Source of the DNA: Phoronis australis
Lineage: Eukaryota; Phoronida; Phoronidae
NCBI GenBank assembly: GCA_002633005.1
Contig: NMRA01000214.1
Location: 394,414-458,413, forward strand
Reading direction: 5' to 3'
DNA length: 64,000 bases
Shown here: positions 25,286 to 40,010 of the stretch, piece after piece
Numbering within the stretch: position 1 is the stretch's first letter
Layout: each line of letters starts with the position of its first letter
The notes under the pieces: generated by a model
Told to the model about the DNA's origin: nothing
The model's database searches: none
Seen by the model: the letters and a program-made list of their open reading frames with translations, nothing else
Made by a program: the position numbers and the translations under genes

Positions 25286-26939
25286 ATACAATACAAACCA
25301 GGCTAGTAAAAAACTACAATTTTCTTTTTGTTGTGAAACCTGGCAAAACAAAATTTTACTTGTCAGCTCTACTGTGCACTAAACGAGTTCCACAGCAAAA
25401 TTTTATAACGTCTGAACAAATCCAGAAATGTGAGTATTGGTTGTAACAGACATGAAGTGTAAGTGTTCAGTACTGACATAAGATATGAGTGGTCAGTGTG
25501 AAACACAAGCAGAGAAATGACCTCCACAAGCAAGTCATGTGAAAGAGATTGTGATCAGGTATTTAGTTGTTGCCATAGCAACTCAAAAATAGAATGATAG
25601 CCTAACAGTGCATGAGATCACACAGGAACGCTTAGTGTTGCTGGGGACTTGTAATGAAGTCCTAAGAAAACAAAATTAGCTCTCATTGCAACTGGAAGTA
25701 AGCTCCAGAATCAATAAATGAGATTCGTTTCAGTGGTTCACACAAATGGCCATTGAACACTAACAGCTTGGCTCCGCCTGTCATGACTATTGACAAGTGT
25801 TTGGCATGTTTTTCTGGTTCTTGTAAAGCATCTACTGGTATCCAAGGCAACTGCCTATTGCTACACTACTCTAGCAGTAGGAGTTTCCTTAAGTTACCAA
25901 ACAGTCAACCATAGTAAAAAAATTTGAAGATGGAAGATTCATATATTACTGGTTTTTTTCATTACAACCCATCACATTTCTTTAAATAAATTATCCGTGC
26001 ACCAATAATTTGGGTGTTGTTTGGGATGAGTTTACTTCAATTAAGGGGCTAATCTTTATTGGCCTTTTCAGTCCTCTGCCATTTGTGGATCAATTCGCAC
26101 AAAATGTTGTACAATCATTTAACAGCCTATGTTAGAGCGAATGTTGTCTGTTTCTTAATTTCCATTGAACAACTGACATAAAAATGAAGACTTTACATGG
26201 ACGGCTGACTCTCTGTAGTTTGAGGGTAAATCTCTAAAAATTCGAAACACAACTCTCAGTCGAAAGAATTTGAAGTTGATACTCACGAAGTCTGCCGCAA
26301 CGTTTCAGAAATTCATGTCCCAAGCAATAATTGACAATTTTCCCGAAAATGAAGGTCCCGTGATCGAGAAAGGAATTTACAAAAATTGACAACTATCTTA
26401 CAACACTGATTGAAAAAGGAATTAGCGGAGGGACATCTACACTCAGTTACCTACTGCAATATTTCAGTGAAAGCACAGAGCCAAAAGACTAATTCCATTA
26501 CTGGATTTCAAATGCAAACCAGGCCTTCCCAAATATTTCACGCTTAATTAACATCATACAAAGAATGTTTTGTATTTTTCATCCACAAGGGGATTGGATT
26601 TGGATTACAAGCAAACAAAACAGATGGCCCTCTCCTGCAAATAATGGTAAACATTGGTGACAATAAGGTGTGGCCTTGGTTTCTTTTCTTGAAGTATGAA
26701 TGGTTTGAACTTAGGCATCTATTGTAAAAGCTCATTAATTTGGATCAAAAATGATTTTCCTTTTTCTTCAGTTTTGGTAAGCCTGTCCGAATAAGACCGG
26801 TAGCGCCACAATTCCAATTACTTATTTGGCATAAGGCAACTTCCTAACTTCCTGTTAATTAGCAATAAAAGAATTTTAAGTAGAATTTACACAGGAGACA
26901 GTTGTCATAGAGCAACAAACAGTGAACAGCAGATCAGGC
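25286..26939. other. No gene recognised
   Basis: AT-rich, no paired repeats seen. Confidence 0.55.
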
Positions 26940-27240
26940 GCAAGTATGTAAACACACTGATATTGAGCAAGATGACATGGGTTTGAGAGGTAGAGCAAGT
27001 TGCACTCTATCAGTTGTTTCAGTTTCAACTGCATGTCTAAACACAAACCAGGGCATTAAAAAGAAGGATCAGTACTTTTCCCTAGCATATCACATGGTTT
27101 AGACTTTGGCCAATTGTTCATGCAAGCATGCGATGACAGTCTTCATGTAAATGAATCATGCTGATCCAGTTTGCGATTTAATGTCGGGTACGCGACTCTG
27201 AAGTGGAGCAAGTCGCGCCATGACAACTCGCATGGTGTAA
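26940..27240. repeat. Degenerate relative of the 17.6-kb GAGCAA element
   Basis: Contains ATTGAGCAAGATGACATGGG, GAGGTAGAGCAAGTTGCACT, CATGTCTAAACACAAACC and GTGGAGCAAGTCGCGCC, the same motif vocabulary as 17.6-17.95 kb. Terminal inverted repeats are weak. Confidence 0.35.
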
Positions 27241-30200
27241 AAACAGCTTTAATACAATATATGTTAAAGGGGTACTTCACTGCTGCTCAGCTGACCAATT
27301 CTTAGCCAACCACAATAGAAACTTTGAAGCGTTTTCTTGAGGAGCTGACGGTTTTTAACAATGTTCTTGTTGATAACAGAAAGAGAATTCTATTGCGATT
27401 AGGAATATTATGTAACTAATTAATGAAAGGTGAGCTTAAGACCTAATTGGATATTTGTTTCTTAGACAGCAATACAAGACGCAATGCAGCTAATGTCTAA
27501 GATAAAAACATACCCAAGTATTTCATTGAGAATTTCATTGAGTAGTATGCACTTACTATTATCTTTTCTAAAACAACCTCAAAGAAAAAGTAAACGTCTT
27601 ACCCAGTGTGTTGCTTGTAAGGCTTGAACTAGCTTAAGGCTGAACCTTTAAATGTGAAGGGATATTCGCTATTCACAGAATGAAATGTGACTTGACCGAA
27701 ATAGCAGTCTTGTGACACTAAAAGTCTGTCTGTTGACAAAAAACACAAAGGGCATTTGAGGACACAGGCTACTCTATCAGACTCGGTCATTGAAAACATC
27801 ACAACAATCGAAGCTCGAAGGATAACCAAGGAGTGCATTTATGTTTTAAGACCAACTGAAAACCTTTAGTCGCTCAGCCAAAAGTGTTGGGGGCTAGTAG
27901 TCATTGGTTACTCAGCTTGTCCGTTACTGAACATCAATTTTACATAAGAATTTCAAGAAATGTCAGGTTAAGCATAACATCAACTCTCCAAATGCTATCC
28001 CAGGTTATCTACGAGAAATAACTTTCGGAGGTCACCAAACCTTGTTGGCAAAAACTCAAAATGAAATAAACAAGATGCCTGAAATGAAACGTACGCAAGC
28101 TCGGCAAATTATCAAACTTTCCATGACTAACCACTTAACAGGAGTCCTCCCAAATGGCATTTTTTCATTTGAGCAGCATATTAGAAGTGTCTCGCATGCT
28201 AAGTGACGGCCAATTTCCCCCTCTTGGACCCAATATCTTGCGTGCGGGCTCGCTTACTGAGGTAGTCGATTGCGATTTGGCCCTTTTGAGTTTTGGTGAA
28301 TGATTCTGACTTCCCTGTTTACTTCCTGTAGTATTCATGCATGGATGTGGCATGGTGACTTTGTGGTGATCTGGCATTTCTACTAGGTCACCACAATAAA
28401 TCTAAGGTCGCATGGTGACATGCAGATCGCCAAATTGATCCCTTTACCATGTTTTGTTTCATTCAGTCATTTACTCCCACCCCTTTATTTTTAATTCCTT
28501 ACTCCCCAGAAGTGTTAATCTGAAACTAGGACCTCAGTAAAATGCGTTTTTTTCACCAAATCGACTCAGTCACATATCACTGAATGCACAGACACCACCA
28601 CATTCAACATCCGATCATTAGCCAAACAAACCACTCGACCTTTGAATTGCTCACTATGATTAGCATGACTATTCAATCTGGAAAAGCGCGCCGTGGGGGA
28701 GCCCAGGGGAAGTGCACTTACTGCAGACACAGTCTTAAGAGTCTGAGATATTTGATCAGCAAATGACAAACGAGCGTATGAGAGTGACAGATTCACCTAA
28801 TCTCATCCTCAGGCGTTGGTATTACGAAATCGATGAATCGACTTTGATTGGATGTTGTTAGCAATAGCCATTAGCCTGCCATGTACGTGATAGCTATTTC
28901 TTGCTTTTTATTTAGCATTGAAAATGGCTTGAGAGTGCCAGGAGTTAACTCTCGGAAAACTGATTTTCTCTGCACTGTTCGGTTGTAAAGTACTCCCACA
29001 CCGTCTAAAGATGGAAACACATGAGGTCAATAATGAGAGTTCTGCTCAATCCGGAACAATCGGCCACAGCTAGACTCATCAATATAAAGCCAAGAAAGGC
29101 AGGTGCCAAGGTCAGAGGTCATCCAATCACATTAAAGTGGCTACAGACCCGCCTTCCATTGTAAAAACAACTTTTGTTTTAGACCCGACTCAATGTAATG
29201 AATACTAATTGTTTATTAGTCAAATTGTCTGAGTGATTTCAAGGCTTCAACAGGACAGATAGGACCGTTACGAGGACTTGGGGGGTTTACAAGTTTTCTC
29301 ATCATAAACAGCATGTCATCTTATGCACTGTACAGAGCAATAACGAACTGTTTGCAAGTGGCAAACAAGCAGAGACCAAATTTATGCAGTAAATCAAGTT
29401 CGCTCTATTCTTGGACTGAGGGCACATTTTGCCACTTTAAATGCTCAGTAGATAGTGTTAATGGACACAGACAACTCTTTTTAACTACTCAACGTATGGA
29501 AAGCAGTTGATCAACAAGAGGGAGTGATGACTACGGCACCTGAATGAATGAATTGACACAGGTTGGAGCCTGGTTATACTGGCACCAACTACTTAAAACA
29601 AAATCTCCCATTAAATTGTACATTCATCAACTGTACATCTATAAAACCTTTTCAGTGTATTCCCTGGAATCATAAGCAACTAAGCCTGCATTCCATCACA
29701 AAAACTAATTTTCGATTTAGACCCAACTAGGCCTCATGAAGTTGGTCTCAAACTGTTCCCCGGCCAATCAGTTCTGGGCTTTAAAGAACTGACCATTGGT
29801 CATTGCCAAGACCAGGCTATAGCCACCCATTTTGGTGGATATCCATTCACATTAGGCTAAATGATAAATGATCAGAAATATCACAAATTATCACGACTGA
29901 AGCCTTGCATGAAAACCTATATCAACCGCTGATACAAGCTCAGAGACCAGCTTTACAAAAGTTTAAATCATAAGTTAATTTGTCCACCTGAAGGCAGGTT
30001 TACACAAGGTTTAGACAAACTTAAGTACATGTTCCATTTGATGAATCACATTCAGGACTAACAAAAACACATGTTACCCAACATTATGAAACTCATTTTT
30101 TAATGTAATGCAGCATGGTTTAATTAAATGCAACATATCAGTCATTCTCCACTCATTAATAGCCTACTTAACCTCATTTCGCCCACCAAGAATTACTTTG

Positions 30201-33200
30201 AACTTCATATTTTGCACGAAGGCAAACTTGGTGCAAATTTCCGGCAGTGACCTAAATCCGTCGCAGCCAGCTTTGCACTTTAGAAAGCATCAGCACACTA
30301 AGCCCAGTCATTGATTCTAGAGACAACACACCTTTTTAACTGTGTTACAACATTGCATATTCCCATGCCAAATGATGTTGTATGGATTTCGAATGCTATT
30401 GTTTAACTAGCGAGATCCAATGCGATGGGCGTAAGCGCGTCGCATGGTTATCGCCTGTGGGACACTTAATCATTGTTATCCTTTGTTGTATCTTTGTTGG
30501 ATATAACAAAACAGGTCGCACAGATATTGTACCTTGGGCGCTCATCAGCTGGTTACCGATAAATGCTCGCCATTATTTTTATTATAAGAAAGAAAAACAA
30601 GTGAAGAAGATATCTATGTCACGAGCTAGCACCCTAGTTTCCCCCCCTCATGTGGGTCACCACTTAAATCAAGCATATATCTGGCATATCTCATGCTCTA
30701 TTTACGTGTGGTGAAAGGGGTGACCTCCAGGGGTGAGAGTTGTGTCACTCATATGCTGAAAAGGGTGTTTCACCAATGCTGGATGACAGGATAAAATTTC
30801 CTGAATACTATTAATTGGGTCACGTTGGCAACCTGTAAGCCGCATTTCATTAATTTCACACACTGGTTGTGGCGTACAGGGAAGAATGATATGGCAATGT
30901 CCACGCAGGCTGAAGTGGGTCACAGATGCTTGATTATAAGTTCCGCACAACCATCAAATACAAGGTCTGTATACTCAGTTTATCTGGCGAACCCAGATAA
31001 TCAGGAAAATATTTTAAATTTATTTCATGCCGAATCAATGGAGAATTTCTGTAACCACGGATGCTCAGGAGAGCAAAAACGTTGACTTATCTCTACGTAA
31101 TTATTGTACCTAATCCACCCATCAACGAAATCGTTCTTGGCTATGACTAATCAGTCATGCACTTATTGTGCCATAAACAAAATACTTCTCAGTTGAAGTA
31201 ACATATTTCTAAAATATACAAACATGACAATTGAAAAAGTTACTTTGAATGTCTTTGCTATTTTTTCTTTCTTTTCAGTTTTGTTTTGGTTAGATCAACG
31301 CCACATATCATGCCTTCCACATCTGACGAAGAGCACCAAAACAAGATTGACGTGCTTCAATAGTGAGGGTCACTGAACTGGTAATTACGAGCAAAATATT
31401 AATTGTGTGTGGATACTTTGGTTACGAAGACTGGTCTGAACTGATTTTTATGCTAGGAATTAGTAGGCAATATTGGGGTTTGCTTGCCAGAGTCACGGTG
31501 TTTGGCCAGATTGTTTACGATAGTGATGCCCAACATTCCTGCTTAGCCCCTTAGTATAATTCCGCCTCACTATTGACATAACAGATTGTGTGGTAGGCCT
31601 CTCACAAACATTCGTTGGCAATGAGACTACAACTAAGTAAAACTTTTGCATTTCCTAACCATTTTGTCAAGGGAACATATGTACCCTGATGTCTCATCCA
31701 CATGACGTGAAGTTAAAAGCAATGCAATGCGATCATTTAGATTAACGTATTGATTCACTTCCATCAGTAAACGTCTATCTGATGCTCCAGGAACAGCCAG
31801 TTTACTACAGCAGTGCTTTAATACCAACAGACGTTTGCAGCTGATGGCAGGTTTAATTAGTGATGTTGTTAATTCAACACCATGGTCTTTGTTTCACGAC
31901 TCAAGTCATAACGCTCAAATGGAACAATACATGATTTGAAAAGGTACTTATCCAGACCAGTCAAATAAGTGAGACATTGATTTGGCAAACAGATATATTC
32001 AATTATGTAAAACATTTTGTAGGCACTTTCTTGATTTATCGCATTTTGAGTTACAGTTCACAACTTCTTTACATTTTGACAATAAACGGTGCATTATTAA
32101 ACGTGGAGGGAAAAAATGAACCTTGAAATCCCAAAATATACAAATTCAACAGTAACGAAGGAGATATTCAAAAACAGGAAGATTGTGACATGTGACTAGG
32201 AGTTTTAATTGCCATGTGCATTTGTCTTACAGAAGTGAGATGCACATGCAATTATCATTGGTAACAATATGAGAAATAACTCCAAACTGTGATCGTGTCT
32301 GAAGCAGTAAGCATTCGTCTGGAAGTGCACCCGGATTTTAACAGCAGACAAATAAGTCACTACTGGGCAATAAAAGCAGACGGATAGCTCACCATTGGAC
32401 AATTCTTCTTTTATCACCCCCCATGGACCGATATTGTTTTGCCGCACAAAATGTGACGTTGGCCATACGGGAACCATACCTACTTCAACAAATTTCAGGG
32501 CTGCAGCTTCATAAAATAGCCACAGATATCGATTACATGCTGCACGCTACAATGAGTTCAGAAAGCAACACGAAGTGACTGCACTTGTATTAGTCGTCCA
32601 TTACACAACACAGAACCCTAAAATGGAGTAATAATTTTTTCGTATTTCCTTTTTTCCCAGGAATAACAATATTAATTTGACTAAGTTTGATTTGCTAGTA
32701 AACTGAAGAGTTGGAAAAAAGTCTATTCACGAGACAGTCTGCATGAAAAGTAAACTAGTAGAATTACAAAATTATGACATCACTAAAGCACGTGGCCACG
32801 ACCTAATTGTTGCGGGTCATGCGTAATCTCGCACTTGGATAAAAATCAAATTTCAAACATTAAAAATATCCTGGAAATACACGTCGAAAGTAACGAGACA
32901 AAATGCGGTGTTCGCGGGTATGATGGATGATGGTCCTATCTAATCTACATAGAACATTCGACTTGCACTAAGCTATCGAAGAGGAATTCCACTCGCGCTT
33001 GGTGAAGCAATTATAACAAGGTCAACTCCCCACCCTGTTCAGCGGAGCGTCCAGGCCAATACACCCTACAGCATACGAGATGATTAGACACCCCTATGTG
33101 TGTAACTGAATAAGTGCGCAGCTGGTAATTACCCCGGCATTGTCTGCAGGTTTGTGGCCACTCTGACTAGTACTCCAGGCAAGTTATCCAATAACAAGAT

Positions 33201-34621
33201 ACCCTCACCTTGATAAGGTGGGGTAAGTTGTCACACACGTGTCAAGTCGCTCCTGAGTGTATGCACGCCACTAAACCTAGTGATAACTAAGGTGTTCATG
33301 GGTAACTCACAGTGTGGATGGCACTTAAGGCTGGTCTGTTCCATAATTCATTGAGAGTTGAGTAACATTGGTAAAAAGGTCAATCATGTGATACAGTGCA
33401 CTCTTCTGCTGTTAGTTATTGTTGTATTTGTGTATGGTTATCTATGACATGTTATTTGATATAACGACACACTAACGGAATAATGCCATTCTTCTGTGAA
33501 CATTATTTGCCAGTGCTTCTTAGTTGAAAAGGTATTATTGTACAAAAAATCTCCAATTGCCTTTAGATACATTAAATATTAAAGGCATGTATGCAGATTT
33601 TTCTGTGCCAATATTCACAACTAGAAAGGCACTGATTACCAGGAAAACTTGTAATAGGATAATTGAATCATGAAAAAATTATGTATTTGAATATCAAATT
33701 TGAGTTTTCCCTGCAGCTAAAGATAGTGTGTGATTCTAACTGCCATAAGTCAAAAAGTCCACACATAGCCCTGCTGACACTTTGCGCTTATCAATCTGGT
33801 GATTTGTGACAATCTGTGTGGTGCATAACAAAAACAGGGCAAAGTATTTAATAACACTGAAAATTAAAGGCCAAGTCATAACGCATGACAGATTTGAATT
33901 ATTGGATATTAATAGATTTACTTCTAGATTATCACTAACAAAGAGTACACTTTCCTGAATCACTATTGATTTGCACCAGAGGAACTAATTTGAGTTCAGT
34001 CTCTCAGGAGCAGAGCTGAGCAGAAGGAGCTTTGTGATTGGCTAGTCCAAAGACTGTGAAATGACAGCTTTTGATTGGCTGGCTGGTGTTGATAGTGTGA
34101 TTAAAATAGCAGAGTCACAGCAGCAGAACCAATACATAAACTACCTGGAATTTATGCACGTGCTGGGGCCCACATCTTCTAACCTATTTACAACAATCAG
34201 CAGGAGGCTAGGAATTAATTTTTCAAACCAAACAATAAATAGTCCAAGTTCCAGGGCTGAGACAATTTATGAAAGTGAATCTCAAAACCACTTGACAAAG
34301 TCAAGACTCCCACATTGTGCTGACTGAGGATAAACACTTGCATGGCAATGTCAGCTAGTCCCTTGTGCATGCTGTGACCTTCTGCTGGGAAATGGTGTTA
34401 TTGTTCAAGAAACCTGCGATTTTGTCCTTGCCGTTTTTTTATGATAAAAACAATCAAACAGAGCCCTGGGAAAAATGTGTGCATTTGTCAAGACTGAAGC
34501 AACAATGCAGCATTAAATTTCAAACTGAAAATCTGATTGTTCATTTACTCATAAGTTTAACAATCAATAAAGGGACATTACTGGTTTTTGTGCTGAAAAA
34601 CACATTTATGTGATTATTTTT
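27241..34621. other. Longest stretch without a recognised gene or repeat
   Basis: About 7.4 kb. The longest open frames (30382-30714 plus, 110 codons, with one hydrophobic segment; 30702-30950 minus; 30825-31085 plus; 32205-32477 minus; 34061-34327 plus) show no family motif. A small hairpin (CACCTTGATAAGGTG) lies near 33207. Exons of an unrecognised gene cannot be excluded. Confidence 0.45.
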
Positions 34622-34960
34622 GGGTGGGACAGACTTATTGAAGTCATTAGCTTAGATCAGACCTATAAAACAACAAAATCTGTCTTTTGTGGTTTTATTA
34701 CTAATCGCCAATTCTCGCAGTTTTATTACTAATCGCCAATTCTCGCAGTTTTCTGCCAGATATTCGCTGATATCAAGGCCAGGGTCTGTACCATTTAAAT
34801 GCATTTATAACACTCAGCAGTTTAACATGTGGTATTTGACTCAGTGGTAGAACTTTAGGCTGCAACTGCAGAACTAATGAGTTCGATTCCACACTCCTGC
34901 TAATTTCTGCAAAATTACTTAACTCCCCCAGAATGTCACTTTAAGTGTAAACTAAGGTTG
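34622..34960 (+). mobile_element. SINE-like repeat, family 2, copy 1
   Basis: Shares an ordered series of blocks with 43.5-43.8 kb: CTTATTGAA..ATTAGCTT, CCAATTCTCGC, CTGCCAGATATTCGCTGATA, TCAAGG, then a tRNA-like part (TTTGACTCAGTGGTAGAACT as A box, GAGTTCGATTCCAC as B box) and AATGTCACTTTAAG. A 28-bp segment is exactly duplicated in tandem (34692-34719 and 34720-34747). Confidence 0.6.
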
Positions 34961-37474
34961 TTTTTGAAAAGCCTATACCATTTCCCGTCTTCGACTAATT
35001 AACCGACTGAATCCCACACGGAGTATAGCATTTTTTTAATGATCTCAGCCAGTCGTATAATACTCACTTTCAGAAGCATCGGCTTTGAAATCCCGCCAAC
35101 AACAGCTAACCAAATTGCAGTTTTCGGGGTGAAATCTACAAATATTTTTTTGATATAACTATTACCAGTGTAATGTGCGTTGAACACCATCCTTGAACTC
35201 ATAAAAATTAATGGTGGCTAAAGTGAGTTTGCATATAATGAGATATTACTAAAGGTCACATATCCATCTGCCAGGGAAGTTCAGCCGGCTTCACATATCT
35301 TTATGAAAATAACATCAAATCAAACGAAAAACACATTGATGTAAGAAAATCAAAATATGTTTTGGTGGAAAAACTCAAATGAAGTGCAGTCTGAGACAAA
35401 TTTGCGTAATTTTAATCAACTATGCTCATTTTCTTCATTCATTGCCATGGATTATGTCACTTTGAGCAAAACCAATCGGTGAAAAAACGAAATGATCAAA
35501 TGCTGTTTGGAAGATTTATCCATCTTTTCAGTAGACAAGTCAAACAAAAGTGCAGGATTTTTCTTAAGCAACATTGTAGGCACAGAGATAACGCACGTAA
35601 TTATCTAACTATTGAGTCATTATTTTTCACTGAACAGACTGGATTAGCTCATTATTAAATGATAATTTGATTACTAATATTAGCATTAGCCAATTTCCAT
35701 GATCAAGATGAAGGACATAAGAACGGTCAGAAGCTCGTAACACAAAGGCATGAGGCACAGATAGACAGGATTATTGACCTAAAACAATTCACAGCATGAA
35801 TTTATGTAGTTAACAAAACCCTAATTACCTATCCTCAACATCCTTCCTCCCGCTGATCAGTTTAATCATTTTAAATGCCATTTAAAATGATTTGCTTGGT
35901 ATAAAGTGGACGCTACATGTGAGTGCGGTCCATGCAGCTGGCACGTGTGTCTGGAATTGAACATGCAGCCATCAGCCCTTATAATTGTATAGTCTTAGAA
36001 TGGTCTGGTTCTTTAAAAAATGATCGAAATGTTCAACAAAAATGGTACCTATAATTCGCATCTATTGAACCCTTGTGGTTTTGCAATTAACCTCCCATAA
36101 GCAAGCCACACTGCTGATGCAGACCTTGAAACACATGGTAGAGATTTAATAGAAACCAGAGCATGTGTGTAATCAAACACAATAAAGCCAGCAAGGAAAC
36201 ATTATCTTATCAATCCAGCACTGGTTATACATTGTTAGGGGCACAAGCACAGCCAACATGGTATGTAGTACATACAGTAATTGAGTTATGGATTTTATAA
36301 GACATCTGTTCCTGGTAAGGAATAATTACATGCAGCAAGCAGCGCTACCTTTTGGTGTATATAGCAACTATGACAAAAACTGCCAGTGTCGCCATCGCAT
36401 GACACCCTATCAGGGTTGCTCCCATATTGAATAGTGACTCTTAAAAGCAAGCCAAATATTGTAAAATGACTTAAAGAAGTCCGTCAAAACCTCACATGTT
36501 GTATGTTCACTACTGGCAATAGTATTAATGTGTCCCAGAGGACGGTCATACATTTTCAGAAACAAATCGGCCGTTTTTGCATCTTAGACATGGGGTGCAC
36601 ACCTTACAGGGATTACTGAATACTCCCAATCAGACTTGTACACATTTCACCCACATGTAATGGAACCGGGGGTAGTCCAATTCCGACCACCCAGCAAGAA
36701 GCTTTCACATAGTCAAAAACACATTTTACTCTTATAGCACTCACCTCCTTTAGTGGTTCTTTCTGGTTCTATGCACGTGGTCGATGACGCATGTCTATTC
36801 GAATTAAGTTGGATTTTGCCTTGACTTGTTTTAATGTGCGCGATAAGCCCAGATATGCTTAGGTGACATCACACGAGTTAGAGACAGTCGGTGAGGTAAG
36901 CAATAGTAAAACTCAACACAATCTTATGTATATGTTCATATTATGTTTACAAAATTGTCTTCAGAGTCACGTTATGTGTTAAATATAACTCATTTTGTGA
37001 ATATATTTATCAATTACGGTATCATTTACTGTATCATAGAATTTGCGCTTTTTAATATTGTAGCGCAGTGATTGTCTACAAAGTAATAGAACGGTAATTT
37101 TTTAACACTCAGGTAACTAATCCAAGAAGACAGAGTGCAGATTTTAATGACAATAATTTTGCAAGATTTTATTCGTCCAAAGCTGTGTATGTGTAGCTTT
37201 GCACCAAGTCTACGTACTTCCCCGTTCACTAGTTCTCATTGTGCCAACTATAGCAGTGCCAGTGGGGGGAGGAGTTGCCGCCCACCCCCAACTTAATGAG
37301 TGTTGGGGCAAGGTGGGAGCCCCCCTTGCCCATGGGAGTTTATGTCAATCTTTTAATACTTTTTTCTCATACATTATACTTTTAATGACGTAGCCTGCTG
37401 GCTGTATAGAGACTAATGACACCTTGCCTGTTACAGCTGTTTAAATGAAAAACTAATAAATGTCATTTTCATGC
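34961..37474. other. No gene recognised
   Basis: AT-rich; nothing identifiable apart from short frames. Confidence 0.55.
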
Positions 37475-37715
37475 GGTCGTAAGACAAATCTTACGTTAAC
37501 AGGATTTGCACGCAGTGGACGAGAAGGTATGCACTGTCACCCCAGAGTATCCAGCGAATTCCTCGGCACATAAAGGACATGATGGTACCATCGCAGACTG
37601 AAGTGAGCAAGTCGCTTTTCATGGGCTTGGCCAAATATGTATTGATAGAGATGGCGGTGATAAACAATGCGTTTTAAGCACACTAGCTTCAAAGTAAAAA
37701 AACGAATACTAAGTA
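37475..37715 (+). repeat. Dispersed repeat C, copy 2
   Basis: Divergent copy of the 9.3-kb repeat in the same orientation: GACAAATCTTACG, CGCAGTGGACGAGAAGG, CACCCCAGAGTA, CGGCACATAAAGGAC, TTTTCATGGGCTTGGCC and GGCGGTGATAAACAATGCG. Confidence 0.55.
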
Positions 37716-38775
37716 AGGCAAATGATCAACATGACTGTTTTTGAAATTGGATTTAGCAAATATTAGCAGTCTTCAAATTTTTAAAATCGATGCATTGTAA
37801 GAGAAATTAAGGAATAGGGTTTCTACAACAGCGAGGCTAAGCCACATGCGTTAATTTGTGAATGGATGAAGAAGGATTAATCACAGTCTGGTTCAAGCTC
37901 ACTTAGTCGTTGAGGGGAGTTGTTTCATGATTCTCCAGCCTTTGTCACAAAGAAAAAATTGTGGCCGACTTGAAAACATTATACTCGTGACACCTGCATG
38001 CGACCTGGGGCTTTGCTACTATTTTGTGACATGTTTCACATGATGTCGATGACAGCTTCCCCGAAGATGAAGCTTCTGCTAAAAAATTCGGTTTGCTGCT
38101 GAAACCAATTCCGATAATTTATTGTGACATGTATGCACGCAACCCTGTGGAAGAATGAGAAAAATTGATAAAAGAATCACCAAAAAAGAAATTGGCCAAC
38201 AGGTAACGCTCTACTTCATGCCGCTGAAAGCTCGCTTCCTACCAACGCCTACTCATCTGTTCATTGTATTGGACAAAACAGTCTATATATCAAAATAACG
38301 ACAACAAGTAGTTGAGTTTTTAAAACCATACAATACGCAAAACCTGAAAGTAACCTATCCGAACTGGACCAGCGACGGAAGCTGGCCATGCTAAATGAAA
38401 CTCACCAAAACTCCAAAAGTCGCGTGGTCGACATGAAAGCAGACAACAGTGGGAGACAAGTTTACGCAATCGACGCCAGAGGTCCCGCCTGTTCCATACC
38501 TTTGCTATGCGTCAATGCGCCGGTTTGTTTGGATGACACTGTTGCGAAATACCGGGGTCGAGCTTGATTTCACGGTGAGCAAAAGATTAATAGACTCCGA
38601 GCACAGAGTGAAAAGAATAACATTATCTAAGTTGTAGCTTCCTGCATGAAGTAAAGCTAAAGAACTATTTCCATTTTTGATAACATCTACTATTATCTTT
38701 CTCGTATAACTGAATTTAGTGTTCCCGGATTTTTCGGCGACAAAACATTTTTGAGCTGACTTACGAATTGTCATA

Positions 38776-38872
38776 ATCATATTGCTTGTCAGTTATGGCC
38801 GAACCGACTTGTGGATGAGACGGTCTCGCTACATGCATGGTGACTGGGGTTAGAATCCGCAACTTTTTTTTT
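38776..38872 (+). mobile_element. Possible tRNA-like SINE head
   Basis: TTATGGCCGAACCGACTTGT (A-box-like), then GGGGTTAGAATCCGC (B-box-like) about 45 bases later and a T9 run. Plausible pol III-derived sequence, but no second copy seen. Confidence 0.3.
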
Positions 38873-39934
38873 CCATTCTGTTTCCCGAATATTAAAAGCA
38901 AATTCTATGAGCTCATTTACCAGCAAGCGGCATTCGGCGCACGCCGGGTGCGACAGAGGACACAACTTCGGTGGTCAGATGAGGGCTCACTGTTAACAAA
39001 TTGCGATAAAATGAATTATTGCCTCGCAATGGGTGCAAACACCTACTCTGACCGGGCCCGCTAACAAATACAATGCTTGGGTCCTTGTTACCGAATACAG
39101 CCTACAAGATGTACGAGGACCGTGACGGAATCTCCAGTGAGCATCCTCCAAGGTCGTTCCCGGTGGCGACCCCCCTACCCCCGATTGCTGATGTTGCAAT
39201 GGGTTACCAGTCCTTATAATACCAGACGTATGTTAAAAATAATATCCCTCCTGAGTGAAAAGTGGTCTATTTCCAATAAATGTGACATCATATTACATTT
39301 ATCCAGTGTAACGCAACAAACAACATAAATTCGTATGAGCCAAACGTGGAATGAAACGAAATCCGCAACTAACTGTATTTTTCGTCGGACCATATCTTCC
39401 ACAGCTGTTTTAATATGAAAAGTTCCTTCCTCTAACTCAGACTAACTGCAAAGCAAACTAATCTGTTCTAGTCAACAAATCTCTCCTCAGGTCTCTAAAA
39501 TGTTGTATACTCTTGTTTTATACTACAGAGGAATGAGAACGATATACATTTACTCCGTAACGACACGGTGATACCAGTTTACAGATTTCCGTCCACAGGT
39601 GGAGCAAGTTGTCACAAGCCAGTGGGCAAGTTGCACTATGGAATCAAAAAGAATTTCATTCAACACGCTCTAAGAAGAAGAAGACAACCGAGAAATTGTC
39701 TGCTTATCTCAGTGCCATTATGCTGAGAAAAAAATTAACATATTCGCTGCCACACCAATTTCCTGCAAAGGCAAACAAACCATTGATAGCTATTCACTGA
39801 GTAAGATAGCAAGGCAGGAATTAAAGCCTTGAAATACTGCTGTGAAATCACATAATTGTTCAGCGTCAATGTATCACTAACGTAAATAACTTAGTTAAGC
39901 CTAAATGTGTGTATTTGGACCCTAGACACGTTGC

Positions 39935-40010
39935 CGGGTAACGAGGCAGCGTGGCCGAATCGGAAGGCCGACGTCAGGCGGCGCGGCCGAAGCAACTGCA
40001 GTTGCTGCTG
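39935..40010 (+). repeat. GC-rich tRNA-like patch with 16-bp palindrome
   Basis: GAGGCAGCGTGGCCGAATCG resembles the tRNA-Leu/Ser-like head of SINE family 1; it is followed by a GC-rich stretch and the perfect palindrome AGCAACTGCAGTTGCT (39991-40006). It contrasts sharply with the AT-rich surroundings. Confidence 0.4.

Noticed and set aside
30382-30714. 110-codon plus-strand frame with one hydrophobic segment
   Set aside because: A single hydrophobic stretch in AT-rich DNA is common by chance; no signal peptide, homology or partner exon was recognised.
22690-34090. Repeated GATTGGCT (inverted CCAAT) motifs at 22.69-22.73 kb and 34.04-34.08 kb as paired promoters
   Set aside because: The motif is short, the flanks are not similar between the two places, and no transcription unit is evident downstream.
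34830-34895. Functional tRNA gene
   Set aside because: A and B boxes are present but the acceptor and anticodon stems do not pair properly; it is part of a SINE-like repeat with a second copy at 43.66 kb.
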